NCBI GenBank assembly: GCA_016124895.1
Contig: WGMU01000045.1
Coordinates: forward strand, 1 to 64,000
Reading direction: 5' to 3'
Length of the DNA stretch: 64,000 nucleotides
DNA from: a bacterium
GTDB taxonomy: Bacteria; Planctomycetota; Planctomycetia; Planctomycetales; Planctomycetaceae
A program made the position numbers and the translations under genes. Under the pieces are notes generated by a model. The model was not told the DNA's origin, ran no database searches, and worked only from the letters and a program-made list of their open reading frames with translations. How positions within the stretch are numbered: position 1 is the first letter of the stretch; each line of letters starts with the position of its first letter. Positions 8,647-17,580 of the stretch are shown piece by piece.

Positions 8647-10080
8647 ATGAACGAACTCAATCGACGCGACCTGTTCTTGTGGGTGTCCAACGGGCTCGGT
8701 ACGGCAGCGCTGGCAACATTGTTGACCCGTGACTCGTCAGCAACGGCGGCGAGTGTTCCGAGTCAGGCCGGTGACCCACCGCCGCATCACACGTCGAAAG
8801 CGACTCGGGCGATCCACATCTGTCTGACCGGTGGGCTTAGCCAGGTCGACAGTTTTGACTACCGACCCATCCTCGAAAAGCTACACGGCAAATCGCTGAT
8901 CAGCGACGAAAAGCCGGACGTTTTCTTCGGTCAGGTCGGGTTGCTGCGGCAGAGTGACTGGGCCTTCCACCAGCGCGGCGAATCGGGATTATGGGTGTCG
9001 GAACTATTTCCGCATCTGGCAGAAGTCGCCGACGAGTTGACGGTCATCAGGTCGATGTTCGCGGAAACGTCGAACCATACGCCGGCGACGTTTCAGGAAA
9101 ACACGGGCTTCCGGCTCAACGGCTTTCCAGTCATGGGGTCGTGGCTCTCATACGGGATGGGCTGCGAGACGGATGACCTGCCGGCGTTCGTCGTGATCCC
9201 CGATTCGCGTGGCGTTCCGGCTGGTGGATCGATCAACTGGTCGAACGGCTTTCTGCCGGCTCAGCATCAGGGCGTCGTCATTCGCAGTCAGGGCGAGCCG
9301 ATCGACGATCTGTTTCCCGCGGAACCGCGGCCAGCCGAAAACGAGACAGCCAGTCGCGTGCTGCTCGCGACGCTGAATCGTCGCCATCTGGAAGAACGCG
9401 GTGCGAGCGACGTTCTGGCTGCGCGGATTCGCAGTTACGAACTCGCCGCGAAGATGCAGCTTGCCGTGCCCGAAGTCACGAACCTCGACGGTGAGACGGC
9501 GGCAACGCATGAAGCGTACGGACTCAATGGCGAGCAGACTGCTGACTTCGGCCGCGGCTGCCTGCTTGCGCGACGGTTGCTCGAACGAGGCGTCCGGTTT
9601 GTGCAGCTCTTTGCTGGCGGAGCGTTCGGCAGTCCGCGCATCAACTGGGACGGTCACGAGGACATGGTCCGGAATCATGGTCGAGAAGCGGGCCGCATTG
9701 ACAAACCGATCGCCGGTCTGCTGCGCGATCTGCGCCAGCGCGGAATGCTCGACGACACGCTCGTTCTGTTTACCAGCGAGTTCGGGCGTACGCCGTTCAC
9801 TCAATCGGCGTCAGACAAAGTCGGCACCGGCCGCGACCACAATCAGAACGGCTTTTCGGTCTGGCTGGCCGGCGCCGGCCTCAGGCACGGCCTGGCTTAC
9901 GGATCGACGGACGAAGTCGGCTGGAAGGCTGTCGAAAACCGCGTCCACTGGCACGACTTCCACGCGACCGTACTGCACCTGCTGGGCATCGATCACGAAC
10001 GCCTGACGTTCTATCACAATGGCATCCAGCGCCGACTAACCAACGTGCATGGCGAAGTGCTGCAGCCGATCCTGGTGTAG
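8647..10080 (+). CDS. DUF1501 protein, Tat-exported
   Basis: 477 aa, preceded by a GGAAGGA ribosome-binding site. The N-terminus contains NRRDLFLWVSNGLGTAALATL, a degenerate twin-arginine leader. The DUF1501 fold, distantly related to alkaline phosphatase/sulfatase folds, is indicated by the ICLTGGLSQVDSFDY opening, NWDGHEDMVRN, TLVLFTSEFGRTPF and GRDHNQNGFSVWLAGAG motifs. In planctomycetes DUF1501 genes usually sit next to DUF1549/DUF1553 cytochromes or hydrolases; here the partner is the M20 deacylase 16 nt upstream, probably co-transcribed. Function of the family is unknown; an exported hydrolase is likely. Confidence 0.9.
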   Translation: MNELNRRDLFLWVSNGLGTAALATLLTRDSSATAASVPSQAGDPPPHHTSKATRAIHICLTGGLSQVDSFDYRPILEKLHGKSLISDEKPDVFFGQVGLLRQSDWAFHQRGESGLWVSELFPHLAEVADELTVIRSMFAETSNHTPATFQENTGFRLNGFPVMGSWLSYGMGCETDDLPAFVVIPDSRGVPAGGSINWSNGFLPAQHQGVVIRSQGEPIDDLFPAEPRPAENETASRVLLATLNRRHLEERGASDVLAARIRSYELAAKMQLAVPEVTNLDGETAATHEAYGLNGEQTADFGRGCLLARRLLERGVRFVQLFAGGAFGSPRINWDGHEDMVRNHGREAGRIDKPIAGLLRDLRQRGMLDDTLVLFTSEFGRTPFTQSASDKVGTGRDHNQNGFSVWLAGAGLRHGLAYGSTDEVGWKAVENRVHWHDFHATVLHLLGIDHERLTFYHNGIQRRLTNVHGEVLQPILV

Positions 10081-10114
10081 CTACCGGTTGAATAATCAGT
10101 CCACTGTAGCGGAG

Positions 10115-10173
10115 CGGCGCAAGCCGCCCGGTCGAAACTGAGTCGGCAACGATGGACCGGATGGCTTGCGCCG
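10115..10173. repeat. Palindromic repeat between convergent genes
   Basis: CGGCGCAAGCC (10115-10125) and GGCTTGCGCCG (10163-10173) are perfect inverted copies. The 'TAGCGGAGCGGCGCAAGCCGCCCGG' opening resembles the repeat at 55975-56002 inside a coding gene. It could also terminate transcription from both sides. Confidence 0.65.
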
Positions 10174-10214
10174 TACGGCTGCCTCATCGCCTTGCCGGAT
10201 CGAATGCGGCGATT

Positions 10215-11618
10215 TCAATTCGTCACCGGCGGGCGCCAGCGCGGTGCGGCATTGCCTTTGGGGTCGGTCAAAGCAGGGACGCGGACGACGCGACGTCCGC
10301 GGAACATTCGTTTTTCGTTCAGCGAGCTGTCCGCAGGGATGGTCGTCGTCAGGCAGTGCAGTGCCCCGCCCGAACGGATGATCGTGCTGCAGTCGACTCC
10401 GGCGATTCGCCAGCCGGGCAGAATGCGACGAAAGACGGTGACGGCCCGATGGTACGAGTCGCGGTTCTCCGGAAAGTAAGGAATCAGCAGCACGCCGTTG
10501 GCGTACACGACGTTGCAGTAAGTCGGCCAGGCTTCCGGATCCGTCTGCGTCGGCATTGGTACGCGGACAACGTTCAGATTACGGCCGCTCGACAGACGAA
10601 TCGACTGCAGTCGCTCGGCAGTTTCGTCGAGCAACTGACGATTGAACGGATCATTTGCCTCTTCGTCGTACTGACCAACGAGCACCGTGTCCTTTGTCGG
10701 AAACGTCATCAGCATGTCGACATGGCCAGTCGGCTCGCCAGCAATCGGGTCGACGAAGACAGCTTCGCGAGCGTGCCACAGTTCGAGCAGCTTTGATCGG
10801 ATCTCTTTCAGGGCGAGTCCCTGATCCTGATTTTCGCCGATCATATTTGTCGAACAGACCAGCAGGCCGTCACCGTTGGAAAGCAGATTACCGCCTTCGA
10901 CGCACAGACTGGTTTCGATGACCGGTAGTTCGAAGTGTTTCGCGAGGTGAGCCGGCAGACTGTCATCGAGGACGCGGTCGGTTCCGTACGGCGCGTCGAT
11001 CAGTTGAATCTGTCCGGCAGAGTTCCGAATGGAAAAGGGGCCATAGTCGCGAACCCACGGTGTATCGATCGGACTTTCGAGGAACGTCACGTTGTCGTCG
11101 GCGATGTTCTCATTCTCGAACACCTGCCGTGCGTCGTCGATTCCGTTCTGGTCGGGAGCGATCACGATGACCTGCGTCGTCGCGCAAACCAGGCGGGCAA
11201 TTTCAAGCTGGACCGGGCGAGCGTCTTCGTTGTCCGGAATCCAGGCGAGCAGCAAGGCCTGCTGCGTTGTGTACTCGCCCGCCGGACCACCAGTGTGACG
11301 GACGCCCGGCAAAGCATCGATGCGCCCGGCGGCGCCGCTTGCCACGGCTGGTCGTCGGTCTGGAAGGACGAGCCGGTCCGGAATGCCGGCATCGTCGGGG
11401 TACGGAATTCCGGATGACTTACGTGCGGACCCGGCAGCAGAGGTCGGCGCCGCTGCAGGCCCCTGCTTCGAGAGACTGGTCGTGTCAGACGCTGTCGGCG
11501 CAGTGACCGATGGGATTTCGGGCTGTGGCGGCGCATCGGTTTCCGACTGCGCTGTCAGAGTCAGGCCAGCCAGCAGAAGCAGCAGAGGCAACAGCCGCGA
11601 CGAAAGACGCACGACCAT
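10215..11618 (-). CDS. Agmatine deiminase / peptidylarginine deiminase family protein, secreted
   Basis: 467 aa. A signal peptide (SSRLLPLLLLLAGLTLTAQS) is followed by ~80 low-complexity residues rich in Ala, Pro and Ser, then the guanidine-modifying (pentein) fold. Visible catalytic elements are WVRDYGP (Asp), EGGNLLSNG (Glu), TGHVDML (His-X-Asp) and, near the C-terminus, GGALHCLT with the nucleophilic Cys. AguA enzymes are usually ~360 aa and cytoplasmic; export and the linker suggest a periplasmic agmatine- or peptide-arginine-deiminating enzyme. It is monocistronic and convergent with the DUF1501 gene. Confidence 0.88.
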   Translation of the reverse strand: MVVRLSSRLLPLLLLLAGLTLTAQSETDAPPQPEIPSVTAPTASDTTSLSKQGPAAAPTSAAGSARKSSGIPYPDDAGIPDRLVLPDRRPAVASGAAGRIDALPGVRHTGGPAGEYTTQQALLLAWIPDNEDARPVQLEIARLVCATTQVIVIAPDQNGIDDARQVFENENIADDNVTFLESPIDTPWVRDYGPFSIRNSAGQIQLIDAPYGTDRVLDDSLPAHLAKHFELPVIETSLCVEGGNLLSNGDGLLVCSTNMIGENQDQGLALKEIRSKLLELWHAREAVFVDPIAGEPTGHVDMLMTFPTKDTVLVGQYDEEANDPFNRQLLDETAERLQSIRLSSGRNLNVVRVPMPTQTDPEAWPTYCNVVYANGVLLIPYFPENRDSYHRAVTVFRRILPGWRIAGVDCSTIIRSGGALHCLTTTIPADSSLNEKRMFRGRRVVRVPALTDPKGNAAPRWRPPVTN

Positions 11619-12016
11619 GCGGGATCTCAGCGAGTAGGAGTGGTTGCAACGCGGAACGCCGCAGGCCGAACTCTCCGGGGCGAGAGTTGCGTCGATTGGT
11701 CCCCACGCGGCATTTGCCGGATTCGGACCTCGACCGCCAGTCGCTGGGAGCAGGTGTCGTCTTACGGTGCGTGGAGTCAGAACTCAGAACACCAGGCCGG
11801 GTGGTCGATCGCGAAACCCGGAAACTCAAAACACACAATTCAATATCGCGAACGCAAGCTGCCGGGAAGTATCGAGTTGGCAGATTTCCCGCCGCCAGGA
11901 AGAGTCGTGTCGCGAGAGTCTGTTTCTTCCGGCGGCGACTGGTGCGGCAGTCATGAGTCCGATTTGAGTGGCGTAGTGCAGCCAGCGTTCGCTCGTGTCA
12001 CCAGGCAATTCGCGGA
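11619..12016. other. Intergenic stretch, no gene seen
   Basis: About 400 nt upstream of the deiminase and downstream of nusB, both on the minus strand. Short frames present here have no motif or start context. No convincing hairpin terminator or RNA was recognised. Confidence 0.4.
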
Positions 12017-12496
12017 TCACTCAACAGTGACTTCCCTCCCACATTCCTGTGCATCCGCTGCGGACACGGGAGTATCCGCCGAGGCGTTGTTCGTGTGGCC
12101 GGACTCCGGGATCAGTTTGTCGAGAATCCCGTTGACAAACTCGCCGGACTTGTCGGAGCCGTACGCTTTGGCGATCTCGATGCACTCATCGAGCACGACG
12201 GGCGGCGGAGTGCTCATCATGGTCATCTCGTAGACCCCCATCCGGATGACGTTGCGATCCGTGGCCGCCATACGCGACAGACGCCAGTTCGCGGCGACTG
12301 CCTGGATCTTTGCGTCGATTTCGTCACGCATGGACTGAGTGCCGGCATACAGTTGCCAGGCGAAATCACGTGCCTCGCCGTGGCGCAGCTCTGCTTCGAG
12401 CATCTCTCGCGCGGCGTACACAGAGATATCGGGATTGGCGTCACTCTGAAACAGAAGCTGCAGGGCGACCTGCCGTGATTCTCGTCGTCGTTCCAT
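12017..12496 (-). CDS. nusB: Transcription antitermination factor NusB
   Basis: 159 aa, all-helical NusB fold. The N-terminus has RRRESRQVALQLLFQSD, the arginine-rich RNA-binding opening, and the C-terminal half has DRNVIRMGVYEM and VVLDECIEIAKAYGSDKSGEFVNGILDKL, the classic NusB/RsmB signature. NusB with NusE (S10) binds boxA RNA in rRNA leaders. ribH ends 16 nt upstream on the same strand, the usual ribH-nusB order, so the two are probably one transcript. Confidence 0.97.
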   Translation of the reverse strand: MERRRESRQVALQLLFQSDANPDISVYAAREMLEAELRHGEARDFAWQLYAGTQSMRDEIDAKIQAVAANWRLSRMAATDRNVIRMGVYEMTMMSTPPPVVLDECIEIAKAYGSDKSGEFVNGILDKLIPESGHTNNASADTPVSAADAQECGREVTVE

Positions 12497-12512
12497 GATG
12501 CAATCTGAAAAG

Positions 12513-13001
12513 TCAGCCCTGAATGATGCCTGAGTCGCGGAGCTGCCCGAGAGCGGACAGCGTTTCGATGGCGGCCAGTGTTGCTTCGTCGCCCTTGTTG
12601 CCGACCTTGCCTCCGGAGCGGTCGAGTGCCTGCTCCATCGTTTCGCACGTCAGAATGCCGAACGTCACCGGAATGCCGCTGCTCTGCGACGCCCGCATCA
12701 GCCCGGCCGCGACCTGCTGGTTGATGTATTCGTGATGCGTCGTCTGCCCCTGAATCACCGCCCCCAGACAGATGACAGCGTTGAACTTCCCGGAGTGGGC
12801 CAGCCTGTCGGCAACAAGTGGAATCTCAAACGAACCTGGCACCCGAACGATTGTCACGCGGTCTTCGCAGCCGCCATGACGTCGGATTGTGCTGAGCGCT
12901 CCGTCCAGCAACCGGTTCGTCACCAGATCGTTGAAACGCGAAACAACAATGGCCAGTGACTCATTCGAGAGAGTCAGTTTGCCTTCGATGCGAGTGGTCA
13001 T
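12513..13001 (-). CDS. ribH: 6,7-dimethyl-8-ribityllumazine synthase
   Basis: 162 aa, normal RibH length. Motifs seen are VVSRFND (substrate-binding Phe/Trp loop), [23 protein letters not shown] with the catalytic His, and [19 protein letters not shown] with the phosphate-binding residues. It condenses 5-amino-6-ribitylaminouracil with 3,4-dihydroxy-2-butanone-4-phosphate in riboflavin biosynthesis. It is first of the ribH-nusB pair; no FMN riboswitch was recognised upstream, and a palindromic repeat fills the gap to rho. Confidence 0.97.
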   Translation of the reverse strand: MTTRIEGKLTLSNESLAIVVSRFNDLVTNRLLDGALSTIRRHGGCEDRVTIVRVPGSFEIPLVADRLAHSGKFNAVICLGAVIQGQTTHHEYINQQVAAGLMRASQSSGIPVTFGILTCETMEQALDRSGGKVGNKGDEATLAAIETLSALGQLRDSGIIQG

Positions 13002-13029
13002 GGTGCGGATTCTGTGATGAGAAACAACT

Positions 13030-13130
13030 CGTTCCCACGGTCTGCGTGGAGACTCTTCAACGTGGACGCTCAGCGTCCGAAATCACCGCAGAGCGGCGGT
13101 ATATGCGCTCCCACGGAGACCGTGGGAACG
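13030..13130. repeat. Palindromic dispersed-type repeat between rho and ribH
   Basis: CGTTCCCACGGTCT (13030-13043) is the inverse of AGACCGTGGGAACG (13117-13130), with an internal GGACGCTCAGCGTCC palindrome. 'CGTTCCCACG' palindromes of this kind are common dispersed repeats in bacterial genomes. Here it lies at the 3' end of rho, where it may serve as a terminator. Confidence 0.65.
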
Positions 13131-13166
13131 CGTTCAAAGCCGAACGCGAGACGCATGAGATCCACC

Positions 13167-14576
13167 TTAACTTAAATTCATCGTCATCAGGAATTCTTCG
13201 TTCGTCTTCGTCTTGCGCAGCCGGCTGGTCAGCAGTTCCATCGCTTCTACCGGGTTCATGTCGTTCAGAACGCGACGCAGCATCCAGATACGCTGCAGTT
13301 CGTCCGGATCGAACATCAGCTCCTCACGCCGTGTGCCCGACTTGTTGACGTCGATCGCCGGCCAGATGCGTTTTTCGACCATCCGGCGGTCGAGATACAG
13401 CTCGGTGTTTCCCGTCCCTTTGAACTCTTCAAAGATGACGTCGTCCATTTTTGAGCCGGTATCGACGAGCGCTGTCGCGACGATTGTCAGACTGCCGCCG
13501 TCTTCGATATTGCGGGCTGCTCCAAAGAACCGCTTGGGATGCTGCAGCGCGTTCGCATCGACGCCGCCGCTGAGAATTTTGCCCGAGTGCGGGATCTCGG
13601 TGTTCCAGGCGCGTGCCAGACGCGTGATCGAATCGAGAAAGATCACGACATGGTGACCGTACTCGACCATCCGCTTGGCCTTTTCGATGACCATATCGGA
13701 CACCTGAATGTGCCGGCTGGGCGGTTCATCGAACGTGCTGCTGACGACTTCGCAGTTCGCCGCGCGAACCGACCGTTCCATATCGGTCACTTCTTCCGGC
13801 CGCTCGTCAATCAGCAGGACGATGACGTACGCTTCCGGATGATTGTGCAGTACCGCCTGCGCGAGCTTCTGCAGCAGGATCGTCTTACCGGCCTTCGGCG
13901 GTGACACGATCAGACCGCGCTGACCCATACCGATTGGGGCGAGCATGTCGACGACGCGCGTGCTCAGCTCCTGCGGATCGGTGGCGAGAATCAGTCTCTT
14001 GTTCGGGTGCAGCGGTGTCAGATCGTCGAACGAAACTTTCGCCGTGACCTGGTTGGGGTCCTGACCATTGATCGCTTCCACTCGCAGCAGCGCAAAGTAG
14101 CGTTCGTTTTCCTTTGGTGGACGAATCTGGCCGGCGACGGTCGCTCCCGTCCGCAGGCCGAAGCGGCGAATCTGACTCGGCGAGACGTAAATGTCGTCCG
14201 GGCACGGCAGGTAGTGGTAATCCGGGCTGCGCAGAAATCCGAAGCCGTCCGGCAGAATCTCAAGCGTTCCCTCGCCGAACATCAGCCCGTTCATCCGGGT
14301 ACGTTCCTTGAGGATCTTGAAGATCAGATCCTGCTTCTTCAGCCCGTTGTATTCACTGAGCTGTTCGTCTTCGGCGAGCGTCAGCAGTTCGTGCATCGAC
14401 ATGCGCTGCAGTTCGGCGATGTGAACTTCGCCCTGCTTGATCGCTTCGTAACGCTCGTCGGCCGGAAACGTGACGTCTTCGTCCGGAATATCGGACAGTT
14501 CGGCCGTCGAGCTGTCAGCGTCGGTCGTCACAGAATCTGAACTGGAGCGTGGCCGATTGAGGTCGGTACGTGCCAT
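13167..14576 (-). CDS. rho: Transcription termination factor Rho
   Basis: 469 aa from ATG 14576 (MARTDLNRP). A ~60-residue acidic, Ser-rich N-terminal insert precedes the Rho N-domain ([31 protein letters not shown]). Next come the OSB RNA-binding domain ([44 protein letters not shown]) and the ATPase with Walker A SPPKAGKT, Walker [15 protein letters not shown], and the Q- and R-loops ([30 protein letters not shown]). The longer frame to 14720 is rejected because the extra 48 residues look non-coding and the protein without them matches Rho. coaE lies upstream on the same strand. Confidence 0.97.
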   Translation of the reverse strand: MARTDLNRPRSSSDSVTTDADSSTAELSDIPDEDVTFPADERYEAIKQGEVHIAELQRMSMHELLTLAEDEQLSEYNGLKKQDLIFKILKERTRMNGLMFGEGTLEILPDGFGFLRSPDYHYLPCPDDIYVSPSQIRRFGLRTGATVAGQIRPPKENERYFALLRVEAINGQDPNQVTAKVSFDDLTPLHPNKRLILATDPQELSTRVVDMLAPIGMGQRGLIVSPPKAGKTILLQKLAQAVLHNHPEAYVIVLLIDERPEEVTDMERSVRAANCEVVSSTFDEPPSRHIQVSDMVIEKAKRMVEYGHHVVIFLDSITRLARAWNTEIPHSGKILSGGVDANALQHPKRFFGAARNIEDGGSLTIVATALVDTGSKMDDVIFEEFKGTGNTELYLDRRMVEKRIWPAIDVNKSGTRREELMFDPDELQRIWMLRRVLNDMNPVEAMELLTSRLRKTKTNEEFLMTMNLS

Positions 14577-14723
14577 GACGGAATACCAGAAATAGAAGAG
14601 AAGAAGGACGGGCTTGAGCGAATGCTCGGACGGGGGTATCGGCAGCGAGTGGAGGGACGTTGATTTGTGAGAGTCGGTCGAGGGCGAGTCAATCAGAAAA
14701 TCGCAGCTTTCGATGGTCACCGA

Positions 14724-15350
14724 TCAGCCGTGGGCCGCCAGCTTTTCGGTCAGGAACTGAGTCAACTGGCAGATTGATTGCTCCAGCGAACCAGAGTTGT
14801 CGACCACGAAGTCAGCGGCCTTTCGTTTCTCATCCAGCGGCAGTTGACTGGCTTCGCGACGCTGAATTTCGTCGTCGGTCCAGTCCCGCTGCTCGTGAAT
14901 TCGGTTCAGTCGGTCTTCAAAGGGGGTCTCAATAAAGACGAGAAAATCACAGAGTCGATCCCAGCCGGCTTCGAGCATGACCGCGGCGTCCAGAACAATC
15001 AGTTCCGTCGATGCCTCTGCGGCTGCAATCTGCGATTGAGCGACTCGCTCAATTTCAGGATGAACAATCTGCTCCAGCGTACAACGCGCCTGCAGGTGGG
15101 ACGGCTCATCGCCGAACACTGCAGAGGCAAGGCACTTTCGATCGACCTGATCGCCGTCGAAAATCGCATCGCCGAACGCCTGCCTGAGCAGTGAGATAAC
15201 TCCGGGAAAGGTAAGAACCTGATGCCCGATCCGGTCAGCATCGATCACGACGGTCTTGAAGTGGCCCGCAAGTCCGCGGGCAATGGCACTCTTGCCGGAA
15301 CCGATTCCGCCGAGAAGGCCCACAACTGGAGGCTGACTGGAAGAGGACAC
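14724..15350 (-). CDS. coaE: Dephospho-CoA kinase
   Basis: 208 aa. P-loop GGIGSGKS at residues 14-21, followed by VIDADRIGHQVL (the Asp acting as catalytic base), HLQARCTLEQIVHPEI, LDAAVMLEAGWDRLCD and IQRREASQLPLDEKRKAADFVVDN, the standard CoaE series. It transfers phosphate to the 3'-OH of dephospho-CoA in the last step of CoA synthesis. It lies 147 nt upstream of rho in the same direction; coaE-rho linkage is common in this phylum. Confidence 0.96.
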   Translation of the reverse strand: MSSSSQPPVVGLLGGIGSGKSAIARGLAGHFKTVVIDADRIGHQVLTFPGVISLLRQAFGDAIFDGDQVDRKCLASAVFGDEPSHLQARCTLEQIVHPEIERVAQSQIAAAEASTELIVLDAAVMLEAGWDRLCDFLVFIETPFEDRLNRIHEQRDWTDDEIQRREASQLPLDEKRKAADFVVDNSGSLEQSICQLTQFLTEKLAAHG

Positions 15351-15716
15351 GGGATGGTGGGGCGAAAGGTGAACTGCCTGAGCCGGCAGGTGATGTCTGA
15401 CGATTCCGTTCGTCCACAGATTTGGATTGAGCGGGGAAGAAGCAGATCCGGGAGATGCCCGTCAGGAGAGTGCGATCATCGTGCTGAAATCTGCAGTAAC
15501 TGTCAACCAACGGACCGACTGGCGCGATGGGCTCGCGTCCGGCGGGTCAGAGCCGGTCGGGAACCGCTGGACAGGAAATCGGGCCTCGGCGATGCTGCGC
15601 CCTGCCTGCGGGCTGCAGAAGCTGGAAACTGAATCGAACACCGCGACGTCCAAGCCGCGTAATCCCGTTCCAGATCTTCCAACGTCATCACTCACGAAGA
15701 ATGCGAGGTTCTGACG
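15351..15716. other. Divergent intergenic region
   Basis: Roughly 365 nt between coaE (minus) and the zinc-ribbon gene (plus). Promoters for both are expected; no motif, repeat or small gene is supportable. Confidence 0.4.
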
Positions 15717-16148
15717 ATGACTGCCTGGCCCGGAGGTCCGTGTCCTGACTGCGGTCGCGACATGCCAGCCAGACTGGTTCACTGCCAGTTCTGCCGCGCG
15801 CTGCTCAATCCCGACCTGTACCGCAGCGATGTCGAGATTCCGAAGTTTTTCGAGCTGAAGGAGATCAGCGACGTGGCTCAAGTGAAGGTTGTCGGCTTCC
15901 ACATCGTCTGCCCGCACTGCGAGGACGAACTCCGCATCAGCCGCAAGTACCTGGGCAAAGTCGTCGCCTGCCGATTCTGCCAGGGCCAGTTCAAGCTCGA
16001 CGTCACCGACCCGCGCATCCGCACGCGAGCCTTCTACTCGGACTGCCCGCACTGCCACAAAGAAATCCGCCTGGCCCCGAAGTACCTGGATAAGAAAGTC
16101 GCCTGCAAGCACTGCGACGGCCACCTGCAGGTCACGACAGCGGACTGA
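15717..16148 (+). CDS. Tandem zinc-ribbon protein
   Basis: 143 aa with three cysteine knuckles: C-P-D-C...H-C-Q-F-C near residues 9-26, CPHC...CRFC in the middle, and CPHC...CKHC at the end. The last two ~40-residue units are clear duplicates (CPHCxxEхRhxxKYLxKxVACxxC pattern), each able to bind one zinc. No DNA-binding or catalytic domain is visible. It resembles planctomycete MJ0042-type or rubredoxin-like ribbon proteins, but no function can be named. It is followed by a GC-rich hairpin. Confidence 0.8.
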   Translation: MTAWPGGPCPDCGRDMPARLVHCQFCRALLNPDLYRSDVEIPKFFELKEISDVAQVKVVGFHIVCPHCEDELRISRKYLGKVVACRFCQGQFKLDVTDPRIRTRAFYSDCPHCHKEIRLAPKYLDKKVACKHCDGHLQVTTAD

Positions 16149-16164
16149 ATGCCGCAATGAAAAG

Positions 16165-16194
16165 GAGCCCGCACTGCAGATGCGGCGCGGGCTC
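16165..16194 (+). terminator. Candidate intrinsic terminator
   Basis: GAGCCCGC (16165-16172) pairs with GCGGGCTC (16187-16194), loop of 14 nt, followed by GTTTG, 17 nt after the zinc-ribbon stop and facing a convergent gene. The U-tract is weak. Confidence 0.55.
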
Positions 16195-16225
16195 GTTTGG
16201 GCGATTCGGCTTCAGAAGCTGGTGA

Positions 16226-16456
16226 CTACGGAGCTTCGTAACAGGAGCGGGTTGCGTTGGTGCATTCCTCGCCGTTGCAGAAGCCGTTGTCGGGGCCGTA
16301 AATGCGCTGCGTATTGGCGCACCAGAAGTTGCCGTCGCCGATGCGGTACCTGGTCGGGTCGGACTCGTCGATCTCCAGGCCGGCGTTCAGATACAGGCCT
16401 TTTGACAGCAGGTGCCGACACCGCTCGCCGCGAACGACTTCGAGTTCGTGCTGCAT
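16226..16456 (-). CDS. Small cysteine-containing hypothetical protein
   Basis: 76 aa (MQHELEVVRGERCRHLL...). It has Cys residues at C13, CAN, FCNGEEC and SCYEAP and a DPTRYRIGDGNFWC core. Composition, a defined start and six cysteines argue for a real gene, and the short length fits a metal-binding or disulfide-rich protein. No family recognised. It is single, flanked downstream by the convergent zinc-ribbon gene and upstream by a repeat. Confidence 0.65.
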   Translation of the reverse strand: MQHELEVVRGERCRHLLSKGLYLNAGLEIDESDPTRYRIGDGNFWCANTQRIYGPDNGFCNGEECTNATRSCYEAP

Positions 16457-16473
16457 GGTTCGATTCCTTATCT

Positions 16474-16574
16474 GTAGGGTGCGTGAAACGCACCATTTCG
16501 ATCAGATGAAAAACGTGGTGGGCCAGGTAAAACTCGGCCCACCCTACGGGGCAGGTGCATCAGGACGCACCCTA
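16474..16574. repeat. GTAGGGTGCGT inverted repeat element
   Basis: GTAGGGTGCGT (16474-16484) and its inverse ACGCACCCTAC (16564-16574) bound a ~100-bp segment that also contains GTGGGCC/GGCCCAC. A third copy of GTAGGGTGCGT is at 26866-26876. This looks like a dispersed short palindromic element. Confidence 0.7.
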
Positions 16575-16579
16575 CGATT

Positions 16580-17566
16580 TCAGATCTTTTCGACGGCTCG
16601 CAGCAGGGCGCGCTTCACCGCGGTGCGGGCCATCTGGACTTTGTACTGGTTCATCGACAACGGCGTCGCACGAGCGACGGCGATGTCGGCGACGGTTGAT
16701 GCGGAGTCGTCAGTGACGGCCAGACCAGCAATGGCCTTGCCGGCTTCGTGAGCGATCCACGGCACCGGAGCGACGTGGCCCATCACGATCTTTGCCTGGC
16801 GAACCGTGCTGCCTTCCATCTGCAGAGCGACAGAAGCAGCCGCCTGCGGACGATCGAGGCCGTTCATTTCGAGCACTTCGTACGAAGCACTCTTCACGTT
16901 CGGAGCCACCGTCGGCAGCCAGACGTGCGTGATGAACTGGCCGGGCTTCAGGACATTGACGCCCTGCTTTTCGTTCCGCGGCGTAACGAAGAAGTACTCC
17001 AGTGGGAGGAATTCTTCGTCCTGCGGACGCGGGCCGGCGACGCGGACCTTTGCCCCGAACGCGATCATTGACGGAGCGAACCGCGACGAGTTCACGAACT
17101 TCGCCGCGCCGCTGTTGCCGAAGATCGCGTGGTACCGGTTGTCGCCGCCTTCGATCAGCGACGCTCCGTTCTGCATGGCCAGCAGGCCATAGCCGTTCCG
17201 GAAGTACCAGCATTGGGGGAGCTGGCACAGGTCGCCGATCAGCGTTCCGTTCTGCTGAATCTGAATCGCCCGGTGCGCGTCAATGATCTGCAGCACCGAG
17301 TGATGTTCGGCCAGCAGTGGGCTGTCCAGCGCGTCTTCCAGCGTGACGAGCGAGCCGACCAGAACTCCGTCGGCCGTCTGGGTGATCCCCTTCAGGCTGT
17401 CGATGTTCTTAATGTCGACAACTCGCTTCGGCTGAATGACGTCGCGTTTCAGCAGCGTTATCAGGTCCGTTCCGCCCGACAGGACAGCGGTCTGTCCGTC
17501 ATGGGCACTCAGCATTTCAACGGCCTCGGCTTCGGTCCGAGGACTCGCATATTCAAACGGTCTCAT
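16580..17566 (-). CDS. Molybdenum hydroxylase, FAD-binding medium subunit
   Basis: 328 aa of the CoxM/XdhB family. FAD-binding VLSGGTDLITLLKRD, GTLIGDLCQLPQCWYFRNG and GAKVRVAGPR segments, and the C-terminal CO-dehydrogenase flavoprotein domain (GLDRPQAAASVALQM) are visible. It passes electrons from the 2Fe-2S subunit to its acceptor. It is the last gene of the three-gene operon, 14 nt after the large subunit. Substrate (xanthine, aldehyde, CO or other) cannot be told from this subunit. The QLPQCWYFRNG stretch matches FAD subunits that bind an additional 4Fe-4S cluster only if more cysteines are present; I see too few to claim it. Confidence 0.93.
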   Translation of the reverse strand: MRPFEYASPRTEAEAVEMLSAHDGQTAVLSGGTDLITLLKRDVIQPKRVVDIKNIDSLKGITQTADGVLVGSLVTLEDALDSPLLAEHHSVLQIIDAHRAIQIQQNGTLIGDLCQLPQCWYFRNGYGLLAMQNGASLIEGGDNRYHAIFGNSGAAKFVNSSRFAPSMIAFGAKVRVAGPRPQDEEFLPLEYFFVTPRNEKQGVNVLKPGQFITHVWLPTVAPNVKSASYEVLEMNGLDRPQAAASVALQMEGSTVRQAKIVMGHVAPVPWIAHEAGKAIAGLAVTDDSASTVADIAVARATPLSMNQYKVQMARTAVKRALLRAVEKI

Positions 17567-17580
17567 CTCAGACCTCCCTT

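Noticed and set aside
14577-14720. N-terminal extension of Rho to 14720
   Set aside because: Extra residues lack Rho similarity and the normal Rho start is at 14576.
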